Shown: positions 9,205 to 17,145 of the stretch, in pieces
Numbering within the stretch: the stretch's first letter is position 1
How the letters are laid out: each line of letters starts with the position of its first letter
From: Aquibium pacificus
GTDB lineage: Bacteria > Pseudomonadota > Alphaproteobacteria > Rhizobiales > Rhizobiaceae
Length of the DNA: 64,000 nt
Assembly (NCBI RefSeq): GCF_040839445.1
Contig: NZ_JBDPGJ010000001.1
Coordinates: 124,001 to 188,000 of the forward strand
Direction of reading: 5' to 3'
Position numbers and translations under genes: made by a program
The notes under the pieces: model-generated
Told to the model about the DNA's origin: nothing
The model's database searches: none
The model's input: only the letters and a program-made list of their open reading frames with translations

Positions 9205-10463
9205 CCCCGGGTTTCCAGAAGGATCTCGATCCTGCGGTTCCGGTCCGCGTAGGGATCGTCCGGCACCTTGAGCTGCCGGTCGGCGAAGCCGGCGACTTCC
9301 TCGACGCGCCGTTCCTCGAGGCCGCCGCGCACCAGCATGTAGTAGGCCGACTGCGCGCGCGCCGAGGAAAGGCGCCAGTTGTCGTAGGTCTTGCTCTTGA
9401 AAGGACGCCCGTCCGTGTGGCCGTTGATCGTGATCTTTCCGTTGCGTCCGTTGAGGATCGCGGCCACCTTCTCCATGGCAAGCACGAGTTCGCGGTGCGG
9501 TACGGCCGAGCCGATCTCGAACATGCCGTAGTCGAGCTGATCGGTGAGCGAGATGACGACGCCGCGTTCGGTGGGCGTGACGGTGATGCCCTCGGCGATT
9601 TTCTCGCCCTGGCCAAACGCCTTCGCCAGTTCGGCCCTGATCTCCTTCGCGGCATCGACCGCGGCGGGATCGATGCCGGGTTCCACCTTTTCCGCTGGTT
9701 CTGCTTCCTCGCTCTTCGCCGCGTCCGCCGGTTCCGCCTCGGTCTGCCGGTGGAAGGCGTCGTCGGCGAAGGGGTCGTTCTCGGATGCGGCCGGGCCCAT
9801 GCCGCTGCGGGGGTCGGCGCCTTCGCTGGCTTCCGGCACCTGCGGATGCTCGAAGAGGTCGGGCTCGCCCGGAAGGTCCTGTTCGACCTGCTTGGACCAG
9901 AAGTCCGGGGCGAAGGGGTCGCGGAAGGATTCGCCACCCGCGGCGCCCGTGGCGGCCCCCGCGGACTGCGCGCCGCCGTCGCCCTTGGCGCTCAGGTTTT
10001 GCAACTCGCCGGATTCGGCGGCGATCTCGGCCAGCACGGCATAGGGGTCGGAAAAGAGATGCTCGTCGGACTGGAGTTCCGCCTTTTCACCCTCCTTCGA
10101 GTTCATCTGCTCGCCGACTCCGGAGGAGGAAGGGCCGGTCGACTTCGACGACGTGCTCTCTTCGGACGGCGTCTCGGTGGAGCCCTGCTCTTCCTGGGGA
10201 CCGGCCCCGACGTCGTCCAGGCCGCGCCGGCTGGAATTGCGGTCTACGAGCTTGATCGGGTTGAAATAGCTCGCGACCGAGACCTTGGTCTCCTCGTTGG
10301 CGGCGTTGATCAGCCACATCACGAGGAAGAAGCACATCATTGCGGTCATGAAGTCGGCGAAGGCGATTTTCCAGACGCCGCCGTGGTGGGCGTCATGGTC
10401 GTCGCCATGGCCATGCTTGACGATGATGATCTCGTGAGGATGTCCCGCGTCGTGACCACTCAT
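9201..10463 (-). CDS. motB: Flagellar stator protein MotB
   Basis: The 420-residue protein has a short His-rich cytoplasmic N-terminus, one membrane helix (about 30-53) containing the proton-binding Asp37 in FADFMTAMM, a long linker and a C-terminal OmpA-like peptidoglycan-binding domain (INGHTDGRPF near residue 345, then WRLSSARAQSAYYML). It anchors the MotA/MotB proton channel to the cell wall. The extended linker is typical of rhizobial MotB, which binds MotC. The ATG at 10463 overlaps the upstream gene stop by four bases. motA is encoded separately at 26318. Confidence 0.95.
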   Translation of the reverse strand: MSGHDAGHPHEIIIVKHGHGDDHDAHHGGVWKIAFADFMTAMMCFFLVMWLINAANEETKVSVASYFNPIKLVDRNSSRRGLDDVGAGPQEEQGSTETPSEESTSSKSTGPSSSGVGEQMNSKEGEKAELQSDEHLFSDPYAVLAEIAAESGELQNLSAKGDGGAQSAGAATGAAGGESFRDPFAPDFWSKQVEQDLPGEPDLFEHPQVPEASEGADPRSGMGPAASENDPFADDAFHRQTEAEPADAAKSEEAEPAEKVEPGIDPAAVDAAKEIRAELAKAFGQGEKIAEGITVTPTERGVVISLTDQLDYGMFEIGSAVPHRELVLAMEKVAAILNGRNGKITINGHTDGRPFKSKTYDNWRLSSARAQSAYYMLVRGGLEERRVEEVAGFADRQLKVPDDPYADRNRRIEILLETRG

Positions 10464-11116
10464 TGCAATGTCTCCGACAGCGCATGCGACCACTCCGAAA
10501 GCCGCGTCTCGTAGAGGCTTTCATCGATGCCGACTTCCAGGTCGAAACCGTCGGTTTCGGTGAATTCGATGCGACCGGAATGCTCGCCGACCGCCGCCTC
10601 CAGCGCTTCGAAAAGCGACAGCGGTCCGCGTACCCTGATGCGCACCGCGCCGGAATCGCGGATGGCCTCCCTGATGATCGCGGCGAGGATGGCGACCGAC
10701 TTCTCCTGAAGGCTCGCCGTCAGCACGGGACCGAGGAGTTGCGACGTCACAGACGAGGTGACGCTGGTCAGCCTCTCCTCCAGGGCCGCCAGTTGCTCCC
10801 TGAGCGCCGATCCGGCCTCGCGGCCGCATTCTTCCCGCAACGTCTCCAATGCCTCGGCATGCGCGGCCTTCTCCGCTTCGAGCGCCGCCTGGAACTCGCC
10901 CTCCAGACGGTCCCGAAGTTCTGCCTCCGCCTTGGCCACCGCTTCCTCTACCAGCGCGCCGACGTCGACTTCTTCCGCGGGCGCGGCCAGGTCCAGCTCG
11001 TCCAGCGGCTCGCCGAATTCCGGTTGCTCGAAGTCGAACGACGGCGTTTCGGCGAAAGCCGGTCCCGACGGCGCCGGCTTGCCGAAATCGACGAGGAGGT
11101 CCGCGACCGTGCGCAT
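10460..11116 (-). CDS. FliH-like flagellar export protein
   Basis: The 218-residue product is acidic and Ala/Glu-rich with a long coiled-coil-prone stretch (about 65-125) and a C-terminal alpha/beta domain (about 130-215, with ILAAIIREAIRDSGAVRIRV). That layout is the one of FliH/YscL proteins, the peripheral stalk that holds the FliI ATPase at the export gate. The gene starts one base inside the fliF stop (TGATG) and is coupled to motB, and no other fliH candidate is visible in the cluster. Homology is weak by eye, so the assignment is an inference from architecture and context. Confidence 0.6.
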   Translation of the reverse strand: MRTVADLLVDFGKPAPSGPAFAETPSFDFEQPEFGEPLDELDLAAPAEEVDVGALVEEAVAKAEAELRDRLEGEFQAALEAEKAAHAEALETLREECGREAGSALREQLAALEERLTSVTSSVTSQLLGPVLTASLQEKSVAILAAIIREAIRDSGAVRIRVRGPLSLFEALEAAVGEHSGRIEFTETDGFDLEVGIDESLYETRLSEWSHALSETLQ

Positions 11117-12792
11117 CAGGCCGCGGCCGCCTCGGCGTTAACCCACTTGCGCAGGATGGCGGCGGTGCGCTCCTCGTTGATGTCCACCATGTGGGCGAGG
11201 CGTTCCTGCGGCGCCGGACGCAGTCGCATCTTGAGCTCCTCCATCACGTCGCTCTCGCTCGGGTTGCCACCCATTCCGGCGAAGCCGCCCATTCCCCCGC
11301 CGCCGTCCATGTCGGCCAGCGGATCGGGCAGCGCGATGTTGTTCAGCGGGGAATCGAAGGGGAGCTGCAGATCCGCGAAGTTCGACCCCTCCACGCTCTC
11401 CGTCTTCGTCAGGGCCTTTGTCAGCGGGCGGAGCCCGAACCAGGAGACGAGGAAAACGACGATGACGAAGGCCAGCGCGTTGATCATCGAGCCGGTGTAG
11501 CGGCCGGCGATCTCCAGATATCCGGGCTCGGCCATGGCGTCGCCCGCCATTTCCCCGACGAACGAGAGCGCGGTGACCGAAACCTTGTCGCCGCGTTCGG
11601 TGTCCAGCCCGGCGGCGGTCGAAACGACGTTCTCGATCTCCGCGATCCGCGCATCGACCTGTTCGGCCGTCGGGTTTTCGCCGAGCGTGGCCATCACCTG
11701 GTCGCGGTTGATCACGACGGCGATCGAAAGCTTGGAGATCGAATAGCCGTTGCTGGTGGTGGCGATCCGCTTGGAGTTCAGTTCGTAATTGGTGATTTCC
11801 TCGCGCCGTTCGCTGGTTTCGTTGGATGTCGGCGCCTGGGCGGCGACCGCGGCCTCGTCCGGCAGGTTCTGCTCCACGCCGGCCGGCGTGGACGCGCCGC
11901 TCTCGTTGGAATTGTCGTTCGAGCGGATCGTCTGGATGGAGCGCTCGACCTTGGAATCGGGGTCGAAGATCGTCTCCTCGATCTGTCGGCTGTCGGTGTT
12001 CACGACCGCCTTGACGCTGGCGCGGAAATTGTCCCGGCCGAGAAAGGGCGACAGGGCCTTGTGGATGTTGTCGGCAACCTGGCTCTCGACCGTCCGTTCG
12101 ATGCTCATCGAGCGGTTGAGGGAACTGCTGGACGGGTCGTCGCCGCTGGCGAGGAGGGAGCCGTCGGTGTCCAGCACGGTGACGTTGTCGGAGGTGAGCC
12201 CCGGAACGGCTGCCGCGACCATGTGCCGGATCGAGTTGGCGGTCTTGATCTCGTCGATGCCGCCGGACCGGATGACGACCGAGGCGGTCGGCTGCTGCTC
12301 CTCGCGGCGGAAATTCGCCTGCTGCGACATCACGATGTGCACGCGGGCCGACTTCACCCCGGAGATCGACTGGATGGTGCGTGCGATCTCGCCTTCCAGC
12401 GCGCGCACGCGCGTCACCTCCTGCATGAAGGAGGTCAGACCGAGGGACCCGACATTGTCGAAGAGTTCGTAGCCGGCATTGGAGCTGCTGGGCAGTCCCT
12501 TCTCGGCAAGGATCATTCGCGCGCGTCCGGTGTAGCCGGCCGGTACCATCACCGTCGTACCGTCCGCGCCGACATCGTAGGAAAGGCCCGCCTCGCTGAG
12601 GACCACGCCGATCTTGGCCACGTCGCTGCGGTCGAGCCCGACATAGAGGGTCTCGTTGGCGGGTCGGTTGAGGAAGATCGCGCCGCCGATGACGACGGCG
12701 AACACGAAGGCCAGGATGCCGCCGCCGATCGCGGTACGCCGGGGGCCGAACGCGGTCAGGTTGTCTATGATCTTCTGGAATTGTTCAGGCAC
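11116..12792 (-). CDS. fliF: Flagellar MS-ring protein FliF
   Basis: The 558-residue protein has two membrane helices (about 21-42 and about 440-462) flanking a large periplasmic region with the YscJ/FliF ring-building motifs (LPSSSNAGYELFDNVGSLGL and the VRALEGEIARTIQSISGVKS segment). The cytoplasmic C-terminus that binds FliG is present. FliF forms the basal-body MS ring, the base for the rotor. It heads the fliF-fliH-like-motB-motC-fliK-transglycosylase run. In S. meliloti fliF sits beside visNR; here it has moved next to the flagellin genes. Confidence 0.95.
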   Translation of the reverse strand: MPEQFQKIIDNLTAFGPRRTAIGGGILAFVFAVVIGGAIFLNRPANETLYVGLDRSDVAKIGVVLSEAGLSYDVGADGTTVMVPAGYTGRARMILAEKGLPSSSNAGYELFDNVGSLGLTSFMQEVTRVRALEGEIARTIQSISGVKSARVHIVMSQQANFRREEQQPTASVVIRSGGIDEIKTANSIRHMVAAAVPGLTSDNVTVLDTDGSLLASGDDPSSSSLNRSMSIERTVESQVADNIHKALSPFLGRDNFRASVKAVVNTDSRQIEETIFDPDSKVERSIQTIRSNDNSNESGASTPAGVEQNLPDEAAVAAQAPTSNETSERREEITNYELNSKRIATTSNGYSISKLSIAVVINRDQVMATLGENPTAEQVDARIAEIENVVSTAAGLDTERGDKVSVTALSFVGEMAGDAMAEPGYLEIAGRYTGSMINALAFVIVVFLVSWFGLRPLTKALTKTESVEGSNFADLQLPFDSPLNNIALPDPLADMDGGGGMGGFAGMGGNPSESDVMEELKMRLRPAPQERLAHMVDINEERTAAILRKWVNAEAAAA

Positions 12793-12844
12793 AGGTCGGA
12801 TTCCCGAATGACAGGCTTCGGGAGACTAGTGGCTGAACCTTGTG

Positions 12845-12884
12845 CGAAAATGATATCGGGCCGCTTCCATGGGAAGCGGCCCGA
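12845..12884 (-). terminator. Rho-independent terminator after flagellin 1
   Basis: On the minus strand, 40 nt after the flagellin 1 stop codon, a perfect 13-bp stem (arms 12872-12884 and 12856-12868) with a 3-nt loop is followed by TATCATTTTCGC. This is a strong intrinsic terminator that would isolate flagellin 1 from the downstream fliF operon. Confidence 0.85.
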
Positions 12885-12924
12885 CTGGAGGTGGCGCCCG
12901 GCGTACCGGACGCCGGTAAACTGC

Positions 12925-13926
12925 TTAGCGGAAGAGCGACAGGATGGTCTGCGAGTTGCCGTTGGCGATCGACAGCGCCTGGATGCCCAGCTGTTGCTGC
13001 ACCTGGAGCGCCTGGAGACGGGTCGATTCCTTGTTCATGTCGGCATCGACGAGCGTTCCCACACCACGGTCGATGGTGTCCATGAGGTTGGAGGTGAACT
13101 CCATCTGGAGGTCGACGCGCTTCTTGGCAGCGCCCAGGTCGGAAGCCGCGGTGGTCATCAGCCCGATCGCGTTGTCGACGCCGGAGATGTAGGCTTCGAG
13201 GGTACTCAGGTCGGCCGCGCTGTTGGTGAGCGCCGAGATGTCGAGTGAGGCGACGGTGAACACCGTTGCACCGGTGGCTGTCGACTGATCGGCCAGTCGA
13301 TCACCGGCTGTATAGGCCGGAGGCCCGACGATGTCGACGGACGTGTACTTGGCATCGAGGATGCCGGTGCCGGCGGCGGCGGCATCGGTTGCGGCATCGA
13401 ACAGCTTGATCGACGAGGTGTCGACGGCGATCGTGCCGACCGATACGGAGCCATCGGCGGCGCGGGTAAACGACGACACCATGGTCTTGGAGGCGTTGTA
13501 GCCGGTGGCGCTGGAATCGACCGAGAGCCAGTTCTCGCCCGAGAAGGTGGACGCCGCGGCGTTGGAGGTCAGCTGACCCTGAAGCGCGGTGATCTCCGAC
13601 TGGATCTTGGCGCGATCGACGCCCGGCTCGCGGGCAGCCACCAGCTTGGCCTTGATCTCGTCGACGACGTCGATGGCCGCCTTGATGCCGGTGTAGGCCG
13701 TATCGATCTTGGCGGCGCCAAGGCCGAGTGCGTCCTGCACGGTGGAAAGCGACTTGTTGTCGGATCGCATGGTGGTCGCGATCGACCAGTAGGCGGCGTT
13801 GTCGGACGCTTCCGAAACGCGATAGCCGGTGGAAATCCGGGCTTGGGTGGTTTCCAACGCCTTGTTGGTGGCCTGGAGGGTCTTCAGCGCCGTCATCGCT
13901 GAAGCGTTCGTCATGATACTCGACAT
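12925..13926 (-). CDS. fla: Flagellin 1
   Basis: The 333-residue product has the conserved flagellin N-terminal D0/D1 region (NASAMTALKTLQATNKALET, then ISTGYRVSEASDNAAYWSIA) and C-terminal axial region (LGIQALSIANGNSQTILSLF) flanking a short variable centre. It is exported by the flagellar apparatus and forms the filament. Residues 1 to about 191 are identical to flagellin 2, while the centre (about 192-250, DIVGPPAYTAGDRLADQS) closely resembles flagellin 3, so it is a mosaic. It carries the shared leader element 13955-13998 and its own strong terminator, so it is probably transcribed alone. Confidence 0.96.
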   Translation of the reverse strand: MSSIMTNASAMTALKTLQATNKALETTQARISTGYRVSEASDNAAYWSIATTMRSDNKSLSTVQDALGLGAAKIDTAYTGIKAAIDVVDEIKAKLVAAREPGVDRAKIQSEITALQGQLTSNAAASTFSGENWLSVDSSATGYNASKTMVSSFTRAADGSVSVGTIAVDTSSIKLFDAATDAAAAGTGILDAKYTSVDIVGPPAYTAGDRLADQSTATGATVFTVASLDISALTNSAADLSTLEAYISGVDNAIGLMTTAASDLGAAKKRVDLQMEFTSNLMDTIDRGVGTLVDADMNKESTRLQALQVQQQLGIQALSIANGNSQTILSLFR

Positions 13927-13954
13927 GGGTGTCCCCTTTCACAAACTCTGAAAC

Positions 13955-13998
13955 GCGACATGCCGGATTGAACCGGCAAGACGGTGCGGCGTCATGCC
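13955..13998 (-). promoter_or_regulatory. Conserved flagellin leader element, copy A
   Basis: This is one of three copies of a 43-nt element found 26-37 nt upstream of each flagellin start. It contains a stem GCCGG/CCGGC with a 6-nt loop and a flanking GGCATGACGCCGC block on the coding strand. One stem pair is G-C here and A-T in the other two copies, a compensatory change that argues for a hairpin or a dyad-symmetric protein site in the 5' leader or promoter. Confidence 0.65.
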
Positions 13999-14058
13999 TT
14001 TCGCCGTGCGGCCGCGGCCGCCCGGCGATCCGTCTTCAACGCGCCTGCCTCTGGTCTG

Positions 14059-15021
14059 TTAGCGGAAGAGCGACAGGATGGTCTGCGAGTTGCCGTTGGC
14101 GATCGACAGCGCTTGGATGCCCAGCTGCTGCTGCACCTGCAGCGCCTGGAGACGGGTCGATTCCTTGTTCATGTCGGCGTCGACGAGCGTTCCCACACCA
14201 CGGTCGATGGTGTCCATGAGGTTGGAGGTGAACTCCATCTGGAGGTCGACGCGCTTCTTGGCAGCGCCCAGGTCGGATGCCGCGGTGGTCATCAGGCCGA
14301 TCGCGTTGTCGACGCCGGAGATGTAGTTTTCCAGGGTCGTCAGGTCCGCCGAGCTGTTGGTGAGCGCGGAGATGTCGAGCGAGGCAACGGTGAAACCGCC
14401 TGCCGACTGATCGGCAAGGATGAGACCAGTCGCCGCGTCATAGCGGCCGTCGAGGATGCCGGTGCCGGCGGCGGCGGCGTCGGTTGCGGCATCGAACAGC
14501 TTGATCGACGAGGTGTCGACGGCGATCGTGCCGACCGATACGGAGCCATCGGCGGCGCGGGTAAACGACGACACCATGGTCTTGGAGGCGTTGTAACCGG
14601 TGGCGCTGGAATCGACCGAGAGCCAGTTCTCGCCCGAGAAGGTGGACGCCGCGGCGTTGGAGGTCAGCTGACCCTGAAGCGCGGTGATCTCCGACTGGAT
14701 CTTGGCGCGATCGACGCCCGGCTCGCGGGCAGCCACCAGCTTGGCCTTGATCTCGTCGACGACGTCGATGGCCGCCTTGATGCCGGTGTAGGCCGTATCG
14801 ATCTTGGCGGCGCCAAGGCCGAGTGCGTCCTGCACGGTGGAAAGCGACTTGTTGTCGGATCGCATGGTGGTCGCGATCGACCAGTAGGCGGCGTTGTCGG
14901 ACGCTTCCGAAACGCGATAGCCGGTGGAAATCCGGGCTTGGGTGGTTTCCAACGCCTTGTTGGTGGCCTGGAGGGTCTTCAGCGCCGTCATCGCTGAAGC
15001 GTTCGTCATGATACTCGACAT
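14059..15021 (-). CDS. fla: Flagellin 2
   Basis: The 320-residue flagellin is the shortest of the three. Its N-terminal 191 residues and its last about 90 residues are essentially identical to flagellin 1 (over the first 570 nt of the genes only two base differences were noticed), but the variable centre (RYDAATGLILADQSAGG) is shorter and different. The protein is a filament subunit with standard D0/D1 ends. It has leader element B (15047-15089) and the same GGGGACACCC ribosome-binding region as flagellin 1. No convincing terminator follows it. Confidence 0.96.
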   Translation of the reverse strand: MSSIMTNASAMTALKTLQATNKALETTQARISTGYRVSEASDNAAYWSIATTMRSDNKSLSTVQDALGLGAAKIDTAYTGIKAAIDVVDEIKAKLVAAREPGVDRAKIQSEITALQGQLTSNAAASTFSGENWLSVDSSATGYNASKTMVSSFTRAADGSVSVGTIAVDTSSIKLFDAATDAAAAGTGILDGRYDAATGLILADQSAGGFTVASLDISALTNSSADLTTLENYISGVDNAIGLMTTAASDLGAAKKRVDLQMEFTSNLMDTIDRGVGTLVDADMNKESTRLQALQVQQQLGIQALSIANGNSQTILSLFR

Positions 15022-15046
15022 GGGTGTCCCCTAAAACGCTTGTACA

Positions 15047-15089
15047 CGACATACCGGGCTCGACCGGTAAGGCGGTGCGGCGTCATGCC
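15047..15089 (-). promoter_or_regulatory. Conserved flagellin leader element, copy B
   Basis: Second copy of the 43-nt flagellin leader element, 25 nt before the flagellin 2 ATG. The stem reads TACCGG/CCGGTA with a 6-nt loop (coding-strand arms 15051-15068 region) and the GGCATGACGCCGC block is identical to copy A. The first stem pair differs from copy A with pairing kept. Confidence 0.65.
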
Positions 15090-15131
15090 TGTCGATTTCC
15101 TGACAACATCAGGATCGATCCGCCCTCAAAT

Positions 15132-15163
15132 TCAAAAGTCCCGATCCCTTTTAGGACCGGGAC
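15132..15163 (-). terminator. Rho-independent terminator after flagellin 3
   Basis: On the minus strand, 38 nt past the flagellin 3 stop, arms 15154-15163 and 15138-15147 form a 10-bp stem with one mismatch and a 6-nt loop, followed by a TTTTGAATTT run. It should terminate flagellin 3 transcripts. Confidence 0.85.
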
Positions 15164-15200
15164 GATTTGGTTTCAGTTAAGCGGATTGGTAAAGAGGACG

Positions 15201-16205
15201 TTAACCGCGGAAAAGCGACAGGATCTGCTGCGAATTGCCGTTGGCGATCGACAGCGACTGAATGCCGAGCTGCTGCTGCGTCTGCAAAGCCTGGAGACGG
15301 GTGGACTCCTCGTTCATGTCCGCGTCGACCAGGGTACCGATACCCTTGTCGATCGTATCCATGAGGTTGGAGACGAATTCCGTCTGTAGGTCGATGCGCT
15401 TCTTCACCGCGCCGAGATCGGACGCGGCCGTCGTCATCAGTCCGATCGCATTGTCCACGCCCTTGATATAGGCCTCGAGAGTGGCGAGGTCCGCCGCGCT
15501 GTTGGTGAGAGCGGAAATGTCGAGCGAAGCCACGGTGAAGACGGTGGCGCCGGTGGCAACCGACTGGTCGGTGAGGCGGTCACCGGCCGAGAAGGCCGGC
15601 GGACCGACAATGTCGGCGGAGGTATACTTGGCATCGAGAATGCCGGTGCCGGCTGCCGCGGCGTCGGTGGCGGAGTCGAACAGCTTGATCGACGCCGTGT
15701 CCACCGAGATGGTGGAGATGGACACGGAGCCGTCCGCGGCGCGGGTGAAGGAAGCGACCATCGACTTCGTGGCATTGTAGGAAGCGGCGCTTGAATCCAC
15801 GGAAAGCCAGTTTTCGCCGGAGAAGCTCGACGCGGCGGCGTTCGAGGTCAACTGCCCCTGCAGGGCAGTAATCTCGGTCTGGATCTTCGCGCGATCGACG
15901 CCCGGTTCGCGAGCGGCGACCAGTTTCGCCTTGATCTCGTCAACCACGTCGATCATGGCACTCATGCCGGTGTAGGCGGTGTCGACTTTTGCGGCGCCTA
16001 GACCGAGCGCGTCCTGCACGGTGGAGAGAGCCTTGTTGTCGGAGCGCATGGTGGTTGCGATCGACCAGTAGGCGGCATTGTCGCTCGCCTCGCCCACCCG
16101 GTAACCGGTGGAGATGCGAGCCTGGGTCATTTCGAGATTTTTGTTGGTAGCCTGGAGAGATTTGAGCGCCGTCATCGCCGACGCGTTGGTCAGAATACTC
16201 GACAT
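15201..16205 (-). CDS. fla: Flagellin 3
   Basis: The 334-residue flagellin has the same domain plan as its neighbours but is clearly diverged from them throughout (for example MSSILTNASAMTALKSLQAT, then MSAMIDVVDEIKAKLV). Its central region (YTSADIVGPPAFSAGDRLTD) is the apparent relative of the centre of flagellin 1. It is probably the oldest or main copy next to fliP. ATG at 16205 is preferred over an upstream in-frame start at 16226 because it gives the invariant flagellin N-terminus and follows an AAGGGA ribosome-binding sequence. Leader element C and terminator 15132-15163 flank it. Confidence 0.95.
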   Translation of the reverse strand: MSSILTNASAMTALKSLQATNKNLEMTQARISTGYRVGEASDNAAYWSIATTMRSDNKALSTVQDALGLGAAKVDTAYTGMSAMIDVVDEIKAKLVAAREPGVDRAKIQTEITALQGQLTSNAAASSFSGENWLSVDSSAASYNATKSMVASFTRAADGSVSISTISVDTASIKLFDSATDAAAAGTGILDAKYTSADIVGPPAFSAGDRLTDQSVATGATVFTVASLDISALTNSAADLATLEAYIKGVDNAIGLMTTAASDLGAVKKRIDLQTEFVSNLMDTIDKGIGTLVDADMNEESTRLQALQTQQQLGIQSLSIANGNSQQILSLFRG

Positions 16206-16241
16206 AGGGATGTCCCTTACTAACAAAACACAACACTTACA

Positions 16242-16285
16242 GGGACATACCGGACTTTACCGGTAGGACGGCGCGGCATCATGCC
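16242..16285 (-). promoter_or_regulatory. Conserved flagellin leader element, copy C
   Basis: Third copy of the flagellin leader element, 37 nt before the flagellin 3 ATG. It keeps the TACCGG/CCGGTA stem and the GGCATGATGCCGC block (one base changed relative to A and B), although the DNA between it and the gene is unrelated to the other leaders. Conservation in otherwise diverged flanks supports function. Confidence 0.65.
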
Positions 16286-16407
16286 ATCGGCGGCGAAGAA
16301 CATCCGCGCCGATCCATCCTGTTAAGGATGTTCTGACAGGAAAAATTTACCAAACCGATAATTTTCGGACGGATTCTGGCGAAGGGATTAACGAAACCTT
16401 GCCGTCG

Positions 16408-17145
16408 TCAGTTGAACGACCGCACCAGACTGCCGACCAGCAGATTCCATCCGTCGATCAGGACGAAGAACAGGATCTTGAAGGGCAGGGAGATCACCGT
16501 GGGCGGCAGCATCATCATGCCCATCGCCATCGTCACGGTCGCCACCACCAGATCGATCACGAGGAACGGCAGGACGATAAGGAAGCCGATCTCGAAACCG
16601 CGCCTGATCTCCGAGATCATGAAGGCGGGAACGAGGATCCGCAGGTCGACCTGCTCGCCGCTGACGACCGTCTGGCCGCGCTCGCGGGCGAGGTCGGCGA
16701 ACAGGTTGAAGTCTTCCTGACGCACGTTGTTGAGCATGAAGGAGCGAAACGGATCGGAGATGCGCGCGAACGCTTCCTCTTCGCTGATCTGGTTGTTCAC
16801 GAGCGGCCGGACGCCATTGTTCCAGGCCTGATCGAACGTCGGGGCCATGACGTAGAAGGTCATGAACAGGGCGAGGCTGATGAGGATCAGGTTCGCGGGC
16901 GTCGTCTGAAGGCCGATGCCGGCGCGCAGGATCGAGAAGGCGATGACGAAGCGCGTGAAGCTCGTCACCATGATGAGCAGGCCCGGCGCGATCGACAGGA
17001 CCGTCAGCAGGGCAAAGAGCTGGATGATGGTGCCGACGGTCTCGCCCTGCAGGCCTTCGGTCAGCTGCCCGAGGTCGAGCTGTTGCGCCAGCGCTCCTCC
17101 GGTCAGGAGAAGCAGTGCGCCGCCGGCGAGCAGGAGCTTTCTCAT
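16408..17145 (-). CDS. fliP: Flagellar export gate protein FliP
   Basis: The 245-residue protein has a cleavable signal peptide (residues 1-20, LLLTGGALAQ) and four hydrophobic segments, with the family motifs SFTRFVIAFSILRAG, FRSFMLNNVRQEDF and MGMMMLPPTVISLPFK. FliP is a core subunit of the FliPQR export gate in the inner membrane. It is the last gene of the 14-gene operon starting at 26162 and overlaps fliL by four bases. A 202-nt gap holding the leader of flagellin 3 follows. Confidence 0.96.
   Translation of the reverse strand: MRKLLLAGGALLLLTGGALAQQLDLGQLTEGLQGETVGTIIQLFALLTVLSIAPGLLIMVTSFTRFVIAFSILRAGIGLQTTPANLILISLALFMTFYVMAPTFDQAWNNGVRPLVNNQISEEEAFARISDPFRSFMLNNVRQEDFNLFADLARERGQTVVSGEQVDLRILVPAFMISEIRRGFEIGFLIVLPFLVIDLVVATVTMAMGMMMLPPTVISLPFKILFFVLIDGWNLLVGSLVRSFN

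Noticed and set aside
10849..13248. A 799-codon plus-strand open frame across fliF and flagellin 1
   Set aside because: It runs antisense to several clearly identified flagellar genes and crosses their terminator; composition is that of a shadow frame.
14000..14045. A terminator for flagellin 2 in the GC-palindrome between flagellins 1 and 2
   Set aside because: The sequence around 14010-14025 is self-complementary, but no T-run follows on the minus strand and the stem is ambiguous.
13955..16285. Sigma-54 promoters as the explanation of the flagellin leader element
   Set aside because: The GG and GC of the conserved block are separated by 9 rather than 10 bases and TTGC is missing; rhizobial flagellar genes are also not known to need sigma-54.
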